This document shows positions 1 to 9,458 of a stretch of DNA of 64,000 nucleotides, one piece after another (position 1 is the stretch's first letter; the number at the start of each line of letters is the position of its first letter). This DNA is from a virus: the IMG/VR virus record IMGVR_UViG_3300029448_008324, positions 44,412 through 108,411 of that record; one strand, given 5' to 3'. Under the pieces are notes generated by a model. The model ran no database searches and was not told where the DNA came from. It was given only the letters and a program-made list of their open reading frames with translations. The position numbers and the translations under genes were made by a program.

Positions 1-1
1 T

Positions 2-106
2 CAAAATTCAGGAGATGACGAAGCAGTCACCGGCACAGGCACTGTGGTTGCAGATCGCAATGAACTTATAAAACAGATACTTGCATCTAAGAACAAAACT
101 AAATAA
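2..106 (+). CDS. C-terminal end of an unidentified protein (partial at window edge)
   Basis: An open frame enters from the left edge and ends at a TAA, giving the last 34 residues of a protein. The visible tail ends in a charged, lysine-rich helix-like stretch (ELIKQILASKNKTK). The next gene begins 6 bases later on the same strand, so both probably belong to the packaging or structural operon that leads to the terminase. Too little is visible to assign a function. Confidence 0.6.
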   Translation, partial: QNSGDDEAVTGTGTVVADRNELIKQILASKNKTK

Positions 107-112
107 TACACT

Positions 113-730
113 ATGAAAACATTCAAAGAATATCTTGCAGAAGCAGTTAAAACTTACATGGCCCGCATCAAAGTTGCTGGCGAATTACCAGAAAATTTTG
201 AAACAAATCTTAAAAATTACATGACAAAATACGAAACAGTTGAATTTAAAAAGGTTGCTTCAACACCAGTGCAAGAACATCCACATGAATTTACAAGACT
301 CAAGAATGTTGAAGTCAGCATATTTGACGTTGAAACAGAATACCCTGTTGGCTATCAGCAGTTAGAATCAGTGTTGCAAGACGCATTTGGCATTGCTGGC
401 GATCATATTAGAGTGAAACATCCAACAGATCCAACAGAAATTAAGCCTGAAGAAAAAGAGTATGAGCCTAAACTGACAGACGCTGAATACAAAGATGACA
501 CTGCGGCTGACAAGCCATTGTATGGTGACGAATACAACATGTCCATGTTTAAGGAACTTATGGCTGATCGCAAAACTCCTGATACGGAGTTTGACAATGA
601 GGCAAACAAAGGCACTGGCGACATAATACAACCAAAAGAAGAATCTCCAAAAGATACATTTCACAAAGGCTTTGAACTGAAACAGTCAGATGGTTATTCA
701 GGTTCTTCACTTACCAACCACTCCAAATAA
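113..730 (+). CDS. Hypothetical protein upstream of terminase
   Basis: A 205-residue, highly charged protein (rich in K, E and D) without membrane segments or a signal peptide. It begins 6 bases after the preceding frame stops and ends 18 bases before the terminase gene, so it is probably co-transcribed with it. In T4-type phages the position just before the large terminase is often held by the small terminase (gp16), but I see no motif that proves this. The disordered-looking C-terminal third would fit a virion or packaging accessory protein. The frame contains no competing long reading on either strand. Confidence 0.6.
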   Translation: MKTFKEYLAEAVKTYMARIKVAGELPENFETNLKNYMTKYETVEFKKVASTPVQEHPHEFTRLKNVEVSIFDVETEYPVGYQQLESVLQDAFGIAGDHIRVKHPTDPTEIKPEEKEYEPKLTDAEYKDDTAADKPLYGDEYNMSMFKELMADRKTPDTEFDNEANKGTGDIIQPKEESPKDTFHKGFELKQSDGYSGSSLTNHSK

Positions 731-735
731 TAATC

Positions 736-743
736 CGTAAATA
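736..743 (+). promoter_or_regulatory. Late-promoter-like box before terminase
   Basis: The octamer CGTAAATA matches 6 of 8 positions of the T4 late promoter box TATAAATA. It ends 5 bases before the terminase ATG, the distance expected if transcription starts on the start codon itself. The gene has no clear Shine-Dalgarno sequence. The same spacing recurs before many genes in the window. Confidence 0.4.
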
Positions 744-748
744 CAAGT

Positions 749-2329
749 ATGGGACAGAGTCTTCAAGGTAATCTTACCAAAAAAGCACACGCAAAAATAA
801 AATTTACTGAACAGCAGATTCTTGAACTTAATAAATGCATGGATCCAAAAACAGGTCCTCTATACTTTTGCAAAAATTATTGTATGATTCAACATCCAAC
901 TAAAGGCTCGATGAAGTTTGAAATGTACAAATATCAAGAAGGATTAGTTGCAACATATCACGACAACAGGTTTGCAATTGCAATGTTACCAAGACAAACA
1001 GGCAAAACAACTTGTGCCGCGGCATATCTTGTGTGGTATGCAATGTTTGTGCCTGATTCACAAATACTAATTGCCGCACATAAATTTACAGGCGCACAAG
1101 ATATTATGAATAGAGTGCGTTATACATATGAAGCACTGCCTGATTTTCTAAGAGCAGGTGCATATTCTTACAATAGAAACACACTTGAATTCGACAACGG
1201 TTCAAGAATAAAAGCAACCACAACAACAGAAAACACAGGTAGAGGTATGTCTCTTTCTGTAATTTACTGTGATGAGTTTGCGTTTGTGCAACCGCCTAGC
1301 AAGGCATCTGAGTTTTGGACTTCATTGGCTCCAACACTGGCCACAGGTGGTAAGTGTATCATCACATCAACGCCCAACTCAGACGAAGATCAGTTTGCAC
1401 TGATATGGAAAGAAGCTAACAAACGCATGGACGATTATGGCAACGAATTGGCTGTGGGCAAAAACGGATTTGCTCCATTCAGAGCATCATGGAGTGAACA
1501 TCCTGAACGCACAGAAAAATGGGCACGTGAAGAAAGAGCAAGAATAGGAGAAGAAAGATTTAGACGTGAGCATGACTGCGAATTTTTGATATATGACGAA
1601 ACATTGATCAAAGCAACTAAATTGGCAGACTTACAAGGCGTCGAACCAATGGAAAGACACGGCCATGTGCGGTGGTATAAAAAGATTCAAAAAAGCAAAG
1701 CATACATTGTGTCACTAGATCCATCCATGGGCACAGGTGGCGACTATGGTGCCATTCAGGTGTATGAATTACCCACTATGACTCAGGTTGCTGAATGGCA
1801 ACACAATTCAACACCTATACAAGGACAAGTCAGGATCTTGAAAACAATCATTGACAAAATTAGCGAAGACTTAAAAGCTGATGGCATTGTGCAACCTGAA
1901 ATATATTATTCAATTGAAAACAACTCTATAGGAGAAGCAGGATTAGTTGCTATATCTGACATTGGTGAAGAAAACATTCCCGGACAGATGTTGTCAGAAA
2001 CCATTAAGAAAGGACATGTGCGTAGATTTAGAAAAGGTTACAACACCACACACAACTCCAAAATGAGTGCTTGTGCCAAACTTAAACAGATGGTTGAAAA
2101 CGATTCTATGGTAATACAATCCAAGAATCTTGTGTCAGAACTTAAAAATTTTGTGGCATCTGGCAATTCCTTCAAAGCAAAACCCGGTGAGCATGACGAT
2201 CTTGTGATGTCCACCATACTTGCTGTGCGTATGGCGTCAACAATATCATCTTGGGACCAAAAATTGTTCGAAAGACTGCGTGATTCTGAGGAAGAACTGA
2301 TCATGCCCATGCCTATTGTGATGTCATAA
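749..2329 (+). CDS. terL: Terminase large subunit (T4 gp17-like packaging ATPase/nuclease)
   Basis: A 526-residue protein that drives ATP-dependent packaging of DNA into the procapsid and cuts concatemers. The N-terminal ATPase domain shows a Walker A-type PRQTGKTT at residues 81-88, a Walker B with catalytic acid VIYCDEF at 171-177, and an STP coupling motif near 207. The C-terminal RNase-H-like nuclease domain shows the acidic motif SLDPSMG near 322, an acidic SIEN motif near 388 and HDDLVMS near 485. Length and order fit T4 gp17 (610 aa), slightly shortened. It carries a late-type box rather than a Shine-Dalgarno sequence. This is the best marker that the window is phage DNA. Confidence 0.96.
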   Translation: MGQSLQGNLTKKAHAKIKFTEQQILELNKCMDPKTGPLYFCKNYCMIQHPTKGSMKFEMYKYQEGLVATYHDNRFAIAMLPRQTGKTTCAAAYLVWYAMFVPDSQILIAAHKFTGAQDIMNRVRYTYEALPDFLRAGAYSYNRNTLEFDNGSRIKATTTTENTGRGMSLSVIYCDEFAFVQPPSKASEFWTSLAPTLATGGKCIITSTPNSDEDQFALIWKEANKRMDDYGNELAVGKNGFAPFRASWSEHPERTEKWAREERARIGEERFRREHDCEFLIYDETLIKATKLADLQGVEPMERHGHVRWYKKIQKSKAYIVSLDPSMGTGGDYGAIQVYELPTMTQVAEWQHNSTPIQGQVRILKTIIDKISEDLKADGIVQPEIYYSIENNSIGEAGLVAISDIGEENIPGQMLSETIKKGHVRRFRKGYNTTHNSKMSACAKLKQMVENDSMVIQSKNLVSELKNFVASGNSFKAKPGEHDDLVMSTILAVRMASTISSWDQKLFERLRDSEEELIMPMPIVMS

Positions 2330-2332
2330 ATA
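2325..2332 (+). promoter_or_regulatory. Late-promoter-like box CATAAATA
   Basis: CATAAATA, continued as CT, matches the extended T4 late consensus TATAAATACT in all but the first base. It overlaps the end of the terminase gene and ends 5 bases before the ATG at 2338. No Shine-Dalgarno sequence precedes that gene. Confidence 0.5.
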
Positions 2333-2337
2333 CTGTA

Positions 2338-3939
2338 ATGGACCTCAATCTAGTTTCCCAAGATCTATTTGATGAATTAAAATCACGATACAGTCACCTT
2401 ACAATTGGTGATGAAGAAGCAATGACCACAACAGATCCACAAGTGGCACGTTTTTTCAAGTTTGATTGGAACAATAACGCTGTCAGCATATCAATTGACG
2501 AAGAAAATTTGCGTTTGGTATACAACAAAGATCTTGCAAATGAACTAGATGAAGAAGGACAACAGTCATGGTATGATTTTGCACGCACTATGCGTGAATT
2601 TGCTGTGACCCATAATTTAGGATTCAAGCCACAAGACATTGAAAAAGTTGATTTAGAACAAGGAGACTTTGAATTCTTATCTCAAGTAAATACAGTGAAG
2701 GAAAGCACAATGCACGGCACATCAAAATCATCTTACAACAAACTAGACAAAACCAAAATGATCATTCGTCACAGCAAAGCAGTAGACGAAAGCATTCCTG
2801 GAGCAAGATCAAGAAACATTGATTGCATATTCATTGAAAATGCACAAGGTGAGCGTTTCCGTTTTCCTTTCAACTATCTACATGGTGCAAGAGCCATGCA
2901 GATGCACGTGGCCAAAGGCGGCAATCCATATGATGGCATTGGTGAATCCATTGTAGAACAAGTGGCCAACATTGCTTTATTGAGAAAATTCACATCATAT
3001 GCCAACAAGATGAACATGGTCGACGAAAACACAGAACCATATCTCACAGGCGCTAATCAAAAAATTAAAGACACCAAAAAACTTTTAACAAGATTACAAA
3101 ACAACAACACTTATGAATCAGCCACTGAGGAACTTGAAAGTGGCAACAAACTGCACGAAGATGATGTGCAACCATTGGTAAAGTTGTTCACCAAAGAAGT
3201 GTTTGATGAGGATTTGATCGAAGCATTCAAATTGTTGCCTGTTGTTGAATTTGATGACGAAGACAGCAAAGACAGAAAAGATATTATGACGCAGGCATCA
3301 ACAGCATCAAGATATGCTGAGTATGTTGACAACTGGGTGTCAGATCCAAAATCAACATTGATTCTTAAAAAAGATGATTCCTATGATGCACTGCAAAACA
3401 ATTTAAGATCACAACAAAAAGAGACTGATCTAAAATTAATGACCATACTGAGAGACATTGCTACAAGATTTATATCAGCAGATCCACAGGATGATTCTAT
3501 TGTAAACTTTGCTTCAGACATGGAGTCACAGATTTCACAAGCAGGCGAATTGTTTGCCAAGCCAGATCCTGAAACAAAGAGATTGAAAGGCACTGCTATT
3601 AAATTGGCCAACAAGTATCTACAAGATATGAAACGTATTAAACAAGACGATGCCTACAAAGATGAAGTGAGAAAATCACCAGAGGACATCAAAGCATTTA
3701 AAAACATCAAAGGCCAGGATGTAGCAAAAGGCAAACTTGCCAAACAATACAAAAGAAAATACAAAGATGAGTCCGAACAGTTCGAAGCATGGGCAATAGC
3801 ACAAACTGAAATGTTGGAGAGCACCCTAGATGAAGAAGACATTAAGCAGTCTGAATATCAAGATGCTTTTGCAAAACCACAGAAAAGTGCTGACACCAAT
3901 AACATAATCAACCTCCATAGAAAATTAGCAGACATATAA
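2338..3939 (+). CDS. Conserved marine T4-like phage protein, function unknown (533 aa)
   Basis: A 533-residue soluble, acidic protein. The middle contains a stretch around GARSRNIDCIFIENAQGERF followed by an arginine/histidine-rich HGARAMQMHV segment, which I recall from conserved hypothetical proteins of marine T4-like phages. The C-terminal half is mainly charged helices. It lies directly after terminase and its ATG is preceded by a late-promoter-like box, so it is probably made late, perhaps as a virion or head component. It does not show portal (gp20) motifs. Its last base overlaps the start of the next gene. Confidence 0.75.
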   Translation: MDLNLVSQDLFDELKSRYSHLTIGDEEAMTTTDPQVARFFKFDWNNNAVSISIDEENLRLVYNKDLANELDEEGQQSWYDFARTMREFAVTHNLGFKPQDIEKVDLEQGDFEFLSQVNTVKESTMHGTSKSSYNKLDKTKMIIRHSKAVDESIPGARSRNIDCIFIENAQGERFRFPFNYLHGARAMQMHVAKGGNPYDGIGESIVEQVANIALLRKFTSYANKMNMVDENTEPYLTGANQKIKDTKKLLTRLQNNNTYESATEELESGNKLHEDDVQPLVKLFTKEVFDEDLIEAFKLLPVVEFDDEDSKDRKDIMTQASTASRYAEYVDNWVSDPKSTLILKKDDSYDALQNNLRSQQKETDLKLMTILRDIATRFISADPQDDSIVNFASDMESQISQAGELFAKPDPETKRLKGTAIKLANKYLQDMKRIKQDDAYKDEVRKSPEDIKAFKNIKGQDVAKGKLAKQYKRKYKDESEQFEAWAIAQTEMLESTLDEEDIKQSEYQDAFAKPQKSADTNNIINLHRKLADI

Positions 3940-4538
3940 TGAATTTAAATGAATTTTTCCACACACTTGATTTACAAGTTAACGAAGAGATTCCATCAAG
4001 TGGAACATACATACACACACCGCAGAACTTGATTCTGAAACCAGATGGCGACAGCATATATGACGATGACAAAAATAATCCATCAGAGGTCAATGTATCA
4101 AAAATTGAAATTGGATTAGACAACGACGGCCCAGATAACATTTATCATTTTATGGGTGTGTATCATGATGCAGGCACTTGGGAACTTTACACAGACAACG
4201 GTATTACAAGACAGTTAGCAGAATATTTTGGTGTTAGAGATGGCGACATTGACTGGTCAGAACAGGGCGAGCAACAAGAAGATATGATGCATTTTGACAT
4301 AGCATCTGATCAAATTGCTGGACAACTAATCACATCAATGAACAAAAAGTTCACAGCTGAAAGTGGCATCATGTACAGGGCAGGAGTGAAAAAATACGGC
4401 AAAGAAGGCATGAGGAAAATACAAAGTGCCGCGGGCAAAGGTGCAAGTGCAGAAGAAATTGGTGCTATCAAAGATAAGCACAATAAGAAAAAAGTAAAAG
4501 AACTGGATGATCTATTAAGATTATCAGGCATAAAATAA
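3939..4538 (+). CDS. Hypothetical protein (199 aa)
   Basis: A 199-residue protein starting on the last base of the preceding stop codon (TAATG), so it is translationally coupled to it. The C-terminal 60 residues are rich in lysine and glutamate and look helical (KKKVKELDDLLRLSGIK). There is no membrane segment or recognisable enzyme motif. It is the last gene before the strong gp32 promoter and may be an accessory structural protein. Function unknown. Confidence 0.65.
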   Translation: MNLNEFFHTLDLQVNEEIPSSGTYIHTPQNLILKPDGDSIYDDDKNNPSEVNVSKIEIGLDNDGPDNIYHFMGVYHDAGTWELYTDNGITRQLAEYFGVRDGDIDWSEQGEQQEDMMHFDIASDQIAGQLITSMNKKFTAESGIMYRAGVKKYGKEGMRKIQSAAGKGASAEEIGAIKDKHNKKKVKELDDLLRLSGIK

Positions 4539-4541
4539 TTC

Positions 4542-4570
4542 TTGACAGAATAAACAAGTTTGTGTATTAT
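4542..4570 (+). promoter_or_regulatory. Strong sigma70-type promoter for gp32
   Basis: TTGACA at 4542-4547, a 17-base spacer and TATTAT at 4565-4570 form a near-perfect host-type promoter. A 40-base leader follows, with AAAGGAGG at 4602-4609, 8 bases before the ATG at 4618. This arrangement (leader plus perfect Shine-Dalgarno) differs from the leaderless-looking genes elsewhere and suits a very abundant early or middle protein. Confidence 0.85.
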
Positions 4571-4617
4571 ACAAACTACAGTGATACACACTAGGCAAAC
4601 AAAAGGAGGCTTACATT

Positions 4618-5607
4618 ATGGCAACACTGGCTGATATAAGAGCCAAACTCCAGGCTCAAAGTTCTAAACCACAAGGTGAAGGACAAATTGGAGACAACGC
4701 AATATATCCACATTGGAATATTCCCGAAAACACAGAAGCAGTACTTAGGTTCTTACCAGACAAGGATCCAAACAATACTTTTTTCTGGACTGAAAGAGCA
4801 ATGATTAAACTGCCTTTCAATTCAATCAAAGGAGATGCAACATCAGGTCCTGTAATGGTGCAAATACCATGCATGGAAATGTATGGTGATGCATGTCCGA
4901 TACTTGCAGAAGTAAGACAATGGTTCAAAGACAAATCATTAGAAGACTTAGGCAGGAAATATTGGAAGAAGCGTTCTTACATCTTCCAAGGATTTGTATC
5001 TACATCTCCACTACAAGAAGATGCACCAGAAAATCCAATTAGAAGATTTATCATTGGTCCACAGATCTTTAACATTATAAAGTCTGCATTAATGGATCCT
5101 GAGATGGAAGATCTTCCAACAGACTACACCAGAGGTGTTGACTTTAGAATCAACAAAACTACAAAAGGTGGTTATGCTGACTATTCAACATCAAAATGGT
5201 CAAGAAAAACTTCTCCATTGACTGAAGAACAAAACAAATCCATTGAAACACATGGTTTACACAATCTTGGTGACTTCCTTCCTAAGAAGCCAGGCGAAGT
5301 GGAAATTAAAGTGATGGAAGAAATGTTCCGAGCATCAGTGGATGGTGAGCCCTATGACGCAGAAAAGTATTCACAGTACTTTAGGCCTGCAGGACTTAAA
5401 GCGCCTGTCACAGGCAGTGGCACAGTGGCACAGCCACAGCCACAAGCAGTAAAAGTAGAAACTGCACAACCAACTGTGACTGCGACACCCGAGCCTGCTC
5501 CGGCTCCACAACCAGAACAACCTTTAGAACAACCTGCCGCAACAAACGGTAGTAATTCCAAAGCAGAAGATATTCTGGCAATGATCAGAGCAAGACAACA
5601 AAAATAA
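4618..5607 (+). CDS. 32: Single-stranded DNA-binding protein (T4 gp32-like)
   Basis: A 329-residue protein that coats single-stranded DNA during replication and recombination. The core (residues about 20-230) resembles gp32: an aromatic-rich OB-fold region and a cysteine pair in the segment PCMEMYGDACPI near 81-92 that would contribute to the zinc site. From about residue 265 there is a low-complexity linker rich in P, Q, A and T, ending in a short helix with acidic residues (SKAEDILAMIRARQQK). T4 gp32 has an acidic tail for protein contacts; this tail is less acidic. Position between terminase-linked genes and uvsX, and the very strong promoter and ribosome-binding site, support the call. 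Confidence 0.88.
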   Translation: MATLADIRAKLQAQSSKPQGEGQIGDNAIYPHWNIPENTEAVLRFLPDKDPNNTFFWTERAMIKLPFNSIKGDATSGPVMVQIPCMEMYGDACPILAEVRQWFKDKSLEDLGRKYWKKRSYIFQGFVSTSPLQEDAPENPIRRFIIGPQIFNIIKSALMDPEMEDLPTDYTRGVDFRINKTTKGGYADYSTSKWSRKTSPLTEEQNKSIETHGLHNLGDFLPKKPGEVEIKVMEEMFRASVDGEPYDAEKYSQYFRPAGLKAPVTGSGTVAQPQPQAVKVETAQPTVTATPEPAPAPQPEQPLEQPAATNGSNSKAEDILAMIRARQQK

Positions 5608-5612
5608 AGCAT

Positions 5613-5634
5613 ATGGGGGTAGCAATACCCCCAT
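5613..5634 (+). terminator. GC-rich hairpin after gp32
   Basis: ATGGGGGTA (5613-5621) and TACCCCCAT (5626-5634) form a perfect 9-bp stem closed by a GCAA tetraloop (GNRA type). It starts 5 bases after the gp32 stop codon. There is no T-run, so it may block 3' exonucleases or act as a weak terminator rather than a classic intrinsic one. Its last base is also the first base of the next promoter's -35 box. Confidence 0.7.
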
Positions 5635-5662
5635 TGACACAAAGTTGTTTAGAACATATAAT
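5634..5662 (+). promoter_or_regulatory. Perfect-consensus sigma70 promoter for uvsX
   Basis: TTGACA at 5634-5639, a 17-base spacer and TATAAT at 5657-5662 match the host consensus at all 12 positions. The GGAGAGG Shine-Dalgarno sequence follows shortly before the ATG at 5680. Confidence 0.88.
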
Positions 5663-5679
5663 ACAGGAGAGGAACAAAC

Positions 5680-6792
5680 ATGGTCAAACCATTTGATGTA
5701 ACAAAATTTAGAAAGTCAATTACAAAGTCAATTGACGGATTAGGCATAGGATTCAATGATCCTACAGATTGGATTTCAACAGGAAATCATGCACTTAACT
5801 ATCTAATTTCTGGTGATTTTTATAAAGGAATTCCACTTGGCAAAGTGACTGTGTTTGCAGGCGAATCAGGATCTGGCAAATCATACATTTGCTCAGGCAA
5901 TATTATTAGAGAAGCACAAAAACAAGACATATTTGTAATACTTGTTGATTCCGAAAATGCACTTGATGAAGCATGGCTCAAAGCAGTTGGCGTAGACACA
6001 GCAGAAGACAAACTGCTAAGATTGGGCATGAGCATGATAGATGATGTTGCAAAGACTATATCCAACTTTGTAAAAGAATATAAGACAGATTATGGTGACA
6101 AAGAACCTGAAGACAGACCAAAAGTATTATTTGTGCTTGATTCATTAGGCATGATGATGACTCCTACTGATGTTGACCAGTTTAACAAAGGTGACATGAA
6201 AGGTGACTTAGGTAGAAAACCCAAAGCCTTAACAGCACTTGTAAGAAATTGTGTAAACATGTTTGGTTCTTTGAATGTAGGCATGGTAGCAACCAATCAT
6301 ACATATGCATCACAAGACATGTTTGATCCAGATGATAAGATATCCGGCGGACAAGGATTTGTTTATGCATCTTCAATTGTGGTTGCAATGAAAAAACTTA
6401 AATTAAAAGAAGATGAAGCAGGCAATAAAATTACAGATGTAAGAGGAATCAGAGCCGCCTGTAAAGTAATGAAAACAAGATTTGCAAAACCGTTCGAAGG
6501 AGTGCAACTTAAGATTCCATATGAAACAGGAATGGATCCTTATTCCGGATTATTAGACCTTTTTGAAAAGAAAGGCCTAATTCAACAGCAAGGTAACCGT
6601 TTGAAATACATAACAGCAACTGGAAAAGAGTTGCTTGACTATAGAAAAGCATGGGGCAAGGACAATCTTGAAATTGTCATGCAAGAGGTAAGTAATCAGG
6701 TTACATTAGATGAACATGCAACACCAGAAATAAACTTAAATGAAGAAGAAGCAACACAAAAAATAGACAATGGAGACACAGATGCTAATTGA
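5680..6792 (+). CDS. uvsX: UvsX RecA-like recombinase
   Basis: A 370-residue ATP-dependent strand-exchange protein that forms filaments on single-stranded DNA and works with gp32 and UvsY. Walker A GESGSGKS is at residues 61-68, the acidic DSENALD motif at 90-96 and Walker B VLFVLDS at 149-155. The DNA-binding loop region around KISGGQGF (near 222-229) follows. The C-terminus is acidic, as in T4 UvsX (391 aa). It sits directly after gp32 with its own consensus promoter and good Shine-Dalgarno sequence, and overlaps the next small gene. Confidence 0.93.
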   Translation: MVKPFDVTKFRKSITKSIDGLGIGFNDPTDWISTGNHALNYLISGDFYKGIPLGKVTVFAGESGSGKSYICSGNIIREAQKQDIFVILVDSENALDEAWLKAVGVDTAEDKLLRLGMSMIDDVAKTISNFVKEYKTDYGDKEPEDRPKVLFVLDSLGMMMTPTDVDQFNKGDMKGDLGRKPKALTALVRNCVNMFGSLNVGMVATNHTYASQDMFDPDDKISGGQGFVYASSIVVAMKKLKLKEDEAGNKITDVRGIRAACKVMKTRFAKPFEGVQLKIPYETGMDPYSGLLDLFEKKGLIQQQGNRLKYITATGKELLDYRKAWGKDNLEIVMQEVSNQVTLDEHATPEINLNEEEATQKIDNGDTDAN

Positions 6793-6991
6793 TGTTTGGG
6801 GTTTGATGAAATCATACGTGTCTGCAAAGGACAAATCGATTGTTGCAGAAAAATTTGTTGACATTGCCATGGACAATGGTGTGCAAGACGAAGAACTTAA
6901 AGAACTAATTGGACATGACGACGAACTAGATGAAGCAATCCGTTACAATCTAGACATAGAAGAAGACGAAGAAGACTATGAGGACGCATGA
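6782..6991 (+). CDS. Small acidic protein between uvsX and uvsY
   Basis: A 69-residue protein with a very acidic C-terminus (a run of E and D in the last 15 residues). I chose the ATG at 6782, which has GGAG 6 bases upstream, over the in-frame ATG at 6770. It overlaps the end of uvsX by 11 bases and the start of the next gene by 4 bases (ATGA), so it is translationally coupled in the recombination operon. No known domain is recognised; a role in recombination is only suggested by its position. Confidence 0.7.
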   Translation: MLIDVWGLMKSYVSAKDKSIVAEKFVDIAMDNGVQDEELKELIGHDDELDEAIRYNLDIEEDEEDYEDA

Positions 6992-7443
6992 ATTGGTTCT
7001 CAATAGTTACACAAGATGTCACTAAAATTGCAGATGCAATTGCATACTACGAAAAAGAACTTAATTCAGCATCCATAGAAGTTAAACTACACGGAAATCT
7101 TGAAAAACAATCAGCATCTATGCCTGGTGTTGTAGAAGCACGTTTTAGACAACTGCAAGAAATCGAAGGCATACTCAAACACCTTGAAATACAAGCACGT
7201 AGACTCAAAACAAAACACTACAAAAAATATCTAGAAAACTATCAAAGAGCACTAACATCTCGCGATGCAGAAAAGTATGCAGAAGGTGAAGATGAAGTGT
7301 GTGACTATGAAGCCATTGTGAATGAATGGGCACTGCTCCGCAACAAGTGGCTGGGTGTGATCAAAGCACTGGATCAAAAACAATGGCACATCACCAACAT
7401 AGTAAAACTTAGAGTTGCTGGCATGGAAGATGCCAATCTCTAG
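6988..7443 (+). CDS. uvsY: UvsY-like recombination mediator
   Basis: A 151-residue, helix-rich protein. T4 UvsY (137 aa) loads UvsX onto gp32-covered DNA. The match is by size, position directly downstream of uvsX, all-helical charged composition, and the C-terminal pattern: a tryptophan-containing helix followed by H-I-x-N-I-V-K-L-R, which parallels the UvsY ending with I-K-H-I-Q-D-M-R. The start overlaps the previous stop (ATGA). Its last 4 bases overlap the convergent radical SAM gene on the other strand. Confidence 0.72.
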   Translation: MNWFSIVTQDVTKIADAIAYYEKELNSASIEVKLHGNLEKQSASMPGVVEARFRQLQEIEGILKHLEIQARRLKTKHYKKYLENYQRALTSRDAEKYAEGEDEVCDYEAIVNEWALLRNKWLGVIKALDQKQWHITNIVKLRVAGMEDANL

Positions 7444-9446
7444 GCAATAAGTTTTTGTTTTAATTCTTGTTGTAGACTTTCATCTTTTAATTCTTCCCAT
7501 ATCACACTTGGAATAAATTGAACCTTTTTAAGTCCTAGAGTCAAATTATACACATCTTCTTTGGGCCATTTGAACTGCCAAATGCTTTTGTAATACTTTT
7601 CATCTTGATTAAAAGCAACATCGTCAAAATTGTAACTGATAATTTTGTTCATTCTTTGTTTGTGGCCAGTATCAAAATTCATAATTTTGGCTCTTTGCCA
7701 TCTAAACAAATCTTTGATGTTAGGATCTTTTTGGACATTAATAAGACTGTGGAAGATGTTGCTAAAGATTGTCATAAAATCGTCTGGACTTGCATGAAAT
7801 CTGTATTGACTTACTCTCCTTGGATTGATAGGATATGTGCCTGTGTTGTCATAGCGTTGATACAATTTGTTTTTACCTGTCAGCCAATGCACATACAACT
7901 CAAGATCTAATCTAAAACTGTCAGGTAAGTTTTTCCAATTGGATGGATGGAATTGACGTGTGTAAGCTTTGATGAATTCGTGACTGCTGACGCCATGATG
8001 ATTTTCAAGATAATTTATTGGAGTCCTCATCCAACCCAAAAAGCCATATGTGTGACACATCATAGTCCAGTGATACCAAGATGCAGCTAATTCTTCAGTG
8101 GTCAATGTTTCTGTTTCTATCATATGGTTGAATGTGATTTGTGCTGAGTCACCTGGTTGATCCAATAATGATCTTGAATAATGCCTTTCTGATCTGATGT
8201 AATTTTTGTTGCTTTTGAATTGATATGTGTTGCCAGGACTGGTCAGCACTGTGTTTGGAAATATCAGATACCAAAAAGGTAAAAAATGAGACAGTAAATC
8301 GTTTTTTTGAAGTTCATGCAAACTGTCTGTGAGTGTGTTATATGATTGACCAGGCATACCAAGGATGATTTCAATTTGCCCTGTTTTGTGTTCATCATTT
8401 TTTGTGAATGCTTGGAATGCTTTGATTTTTTCATATTCTTTATTGAATGGACGACCGTTCATCTTTACAATTTCAGGATTAGGATCTTGCAGAGTAATTT
8501 TGCCATAATTTCCAGCTTCGTCGTCATCATATATGCCACTGTCTTCCATCTTTTGCATCAAGTATGTGGTGAATTCAACTTGATTTTTTGCCAATGGTGG
8601 TTTTCTAAATGACAACTTGCCTTGTGCATTTTCAATGACATAATCTAGTATGTCTTCATATTCTGGCACTATCCCAAAATTTGCATCAGCAAATTCATAC
8701 ACACAATTGTTGTATTCTGCTAGTAGATCAATTTCTTTGTAGAGTTTTGTGATGTCACGTTTGTGAATTTTAGTCCACAAACTTGTGCCCTGTTCACAAA
8801 AACTACAACTGTAAGGACAGCCTTGTATGTACATGGTCAGAAAGACAACTTTGTTGTAGTCTTTGGTGTATTGATCCAACAGCGTTCTAACTTCATCATT
8901 GAAATTGGTGACATAGTCAAGCACCAAAGGATCTTCACTGCGTGGCACGGGACTGTTACGCACACAACTATGACCGTTCCAATGATTAACACCTGCCACC
9001 TTTGTGATGTTGCCGCCCACTAAATGGGTGTCTACAATAAGCCTAAATGTTTCAGCAGCTGGGCCTGGGACAACAGCATCAATGTAATGGTGTTCACGCA
9101 TCCAAGCTTCTCTTGTGTCAGCGTTAGGGCCTCCTGCCACAATGATGCATTTGGGAAAATTTTGTTTGATCCATTCAGCATTTTCTAACAACACAGATTC
9201 GTTCCACAGATATAAACTGAACCCAACTATGTCAGGTGGTGTGTTGAATAATTGCTGTTGTAGTGCAGGATTGTCCTTGATAGGAGTTGGATCATCGCTG
9301 AAACTCCAATCTTTAATTTTTGCGAAATTGCCAGGACTACGTTGAAAGTAATAATCTTTCAACCAAAAATAAATCAATGGAAAGCGTTTTTCAGCACCTT
9401 TTGTAGTGATGTCAGTGTGATAAATGGTGTTGATAAAGATGTTCAT
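7440..9446 (-). CDS. B12-binding-domain radical SAM enzyme
   Basis: A 668-residue enzyme. The N-terminal 170 residues look like a cobalamin-binding Rossmann fold (PDIVGFSLYLWN, then CIIVAGGPNAD and a VVPGPAAET segment). The radical SAM core follows with the cluster motif CPYSCSFC (C-x3-C-x2-C) near residue 210, which would bind the 4Fe-4S cluster and S-adenosylmethionine. The large C-terminal region (from about 450) is unassigned. Enzymes with this layout often methylate or rearrange unactivated carbons; the substrate here is unknown. It is transcribed against the recombination operon and has a TATAAATA box 12 bases upstream. It is the longest gene in the window. Confidence 0.85.
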   Translation of the reverse strand: MNIFINTIYHTDITTKGAEKRFPLIYFWLKDYYFQRSPGNFAKIKDWSFSDDPTPIKDNPALQQQLFNTPPDIVGFSLYLWNESVLLENAEWIKQNFPKCIIVAGGPNADTREAWMREHHYIDAVVPGPAAETFRLIVDTHLVGGNITKVAGVNHWNGHSCVRNSPVPRSEDPLVLDYVTNFNDEVRTLLDQYTKDYNKVVFLTMYIQGCPYSCSFCEQGTSLWTKIHKRDITKLYKEIDLLAEYNNCVYEFADANFGIVPEYEDILDYVIENAQGKLSFRKPPLAKNQVEFTTYLMQKMEDSGIYDDDEAGNYGKITLQDPNPEIVKMNGRPFNKEYEKIKAFQAFTKNDEHKTGQIEIILGMPGQSYNTLTDSLHELQKNDLLSHFLPFWYLIFPNTVLTSPGNTYQFKSNKNYIRSERHYSRSLLDQPGDSAQITFNHMIETETLTTEELAASWYHWTMMCHTYGFLGWMRTPINYLENHHGVSSHEFIKAYTRQFHPSNWKNLPDSFRLDLELYVHWLTGKNKLYQRYDNTGTYPINPRRVSQYRFHASPDDFMTIFSNIFHSLINVQKDPNIKDLFRWQRAKIMNFDTGHKQRMNKIISYNFDDVAFNQDEKYYKSIWQFKWPKEDVYNLTLGLKKVQFIPSVIWEELKDESLQQELKQKLIA

Positions 9447-9458
9447 TTGCTTTTTAAA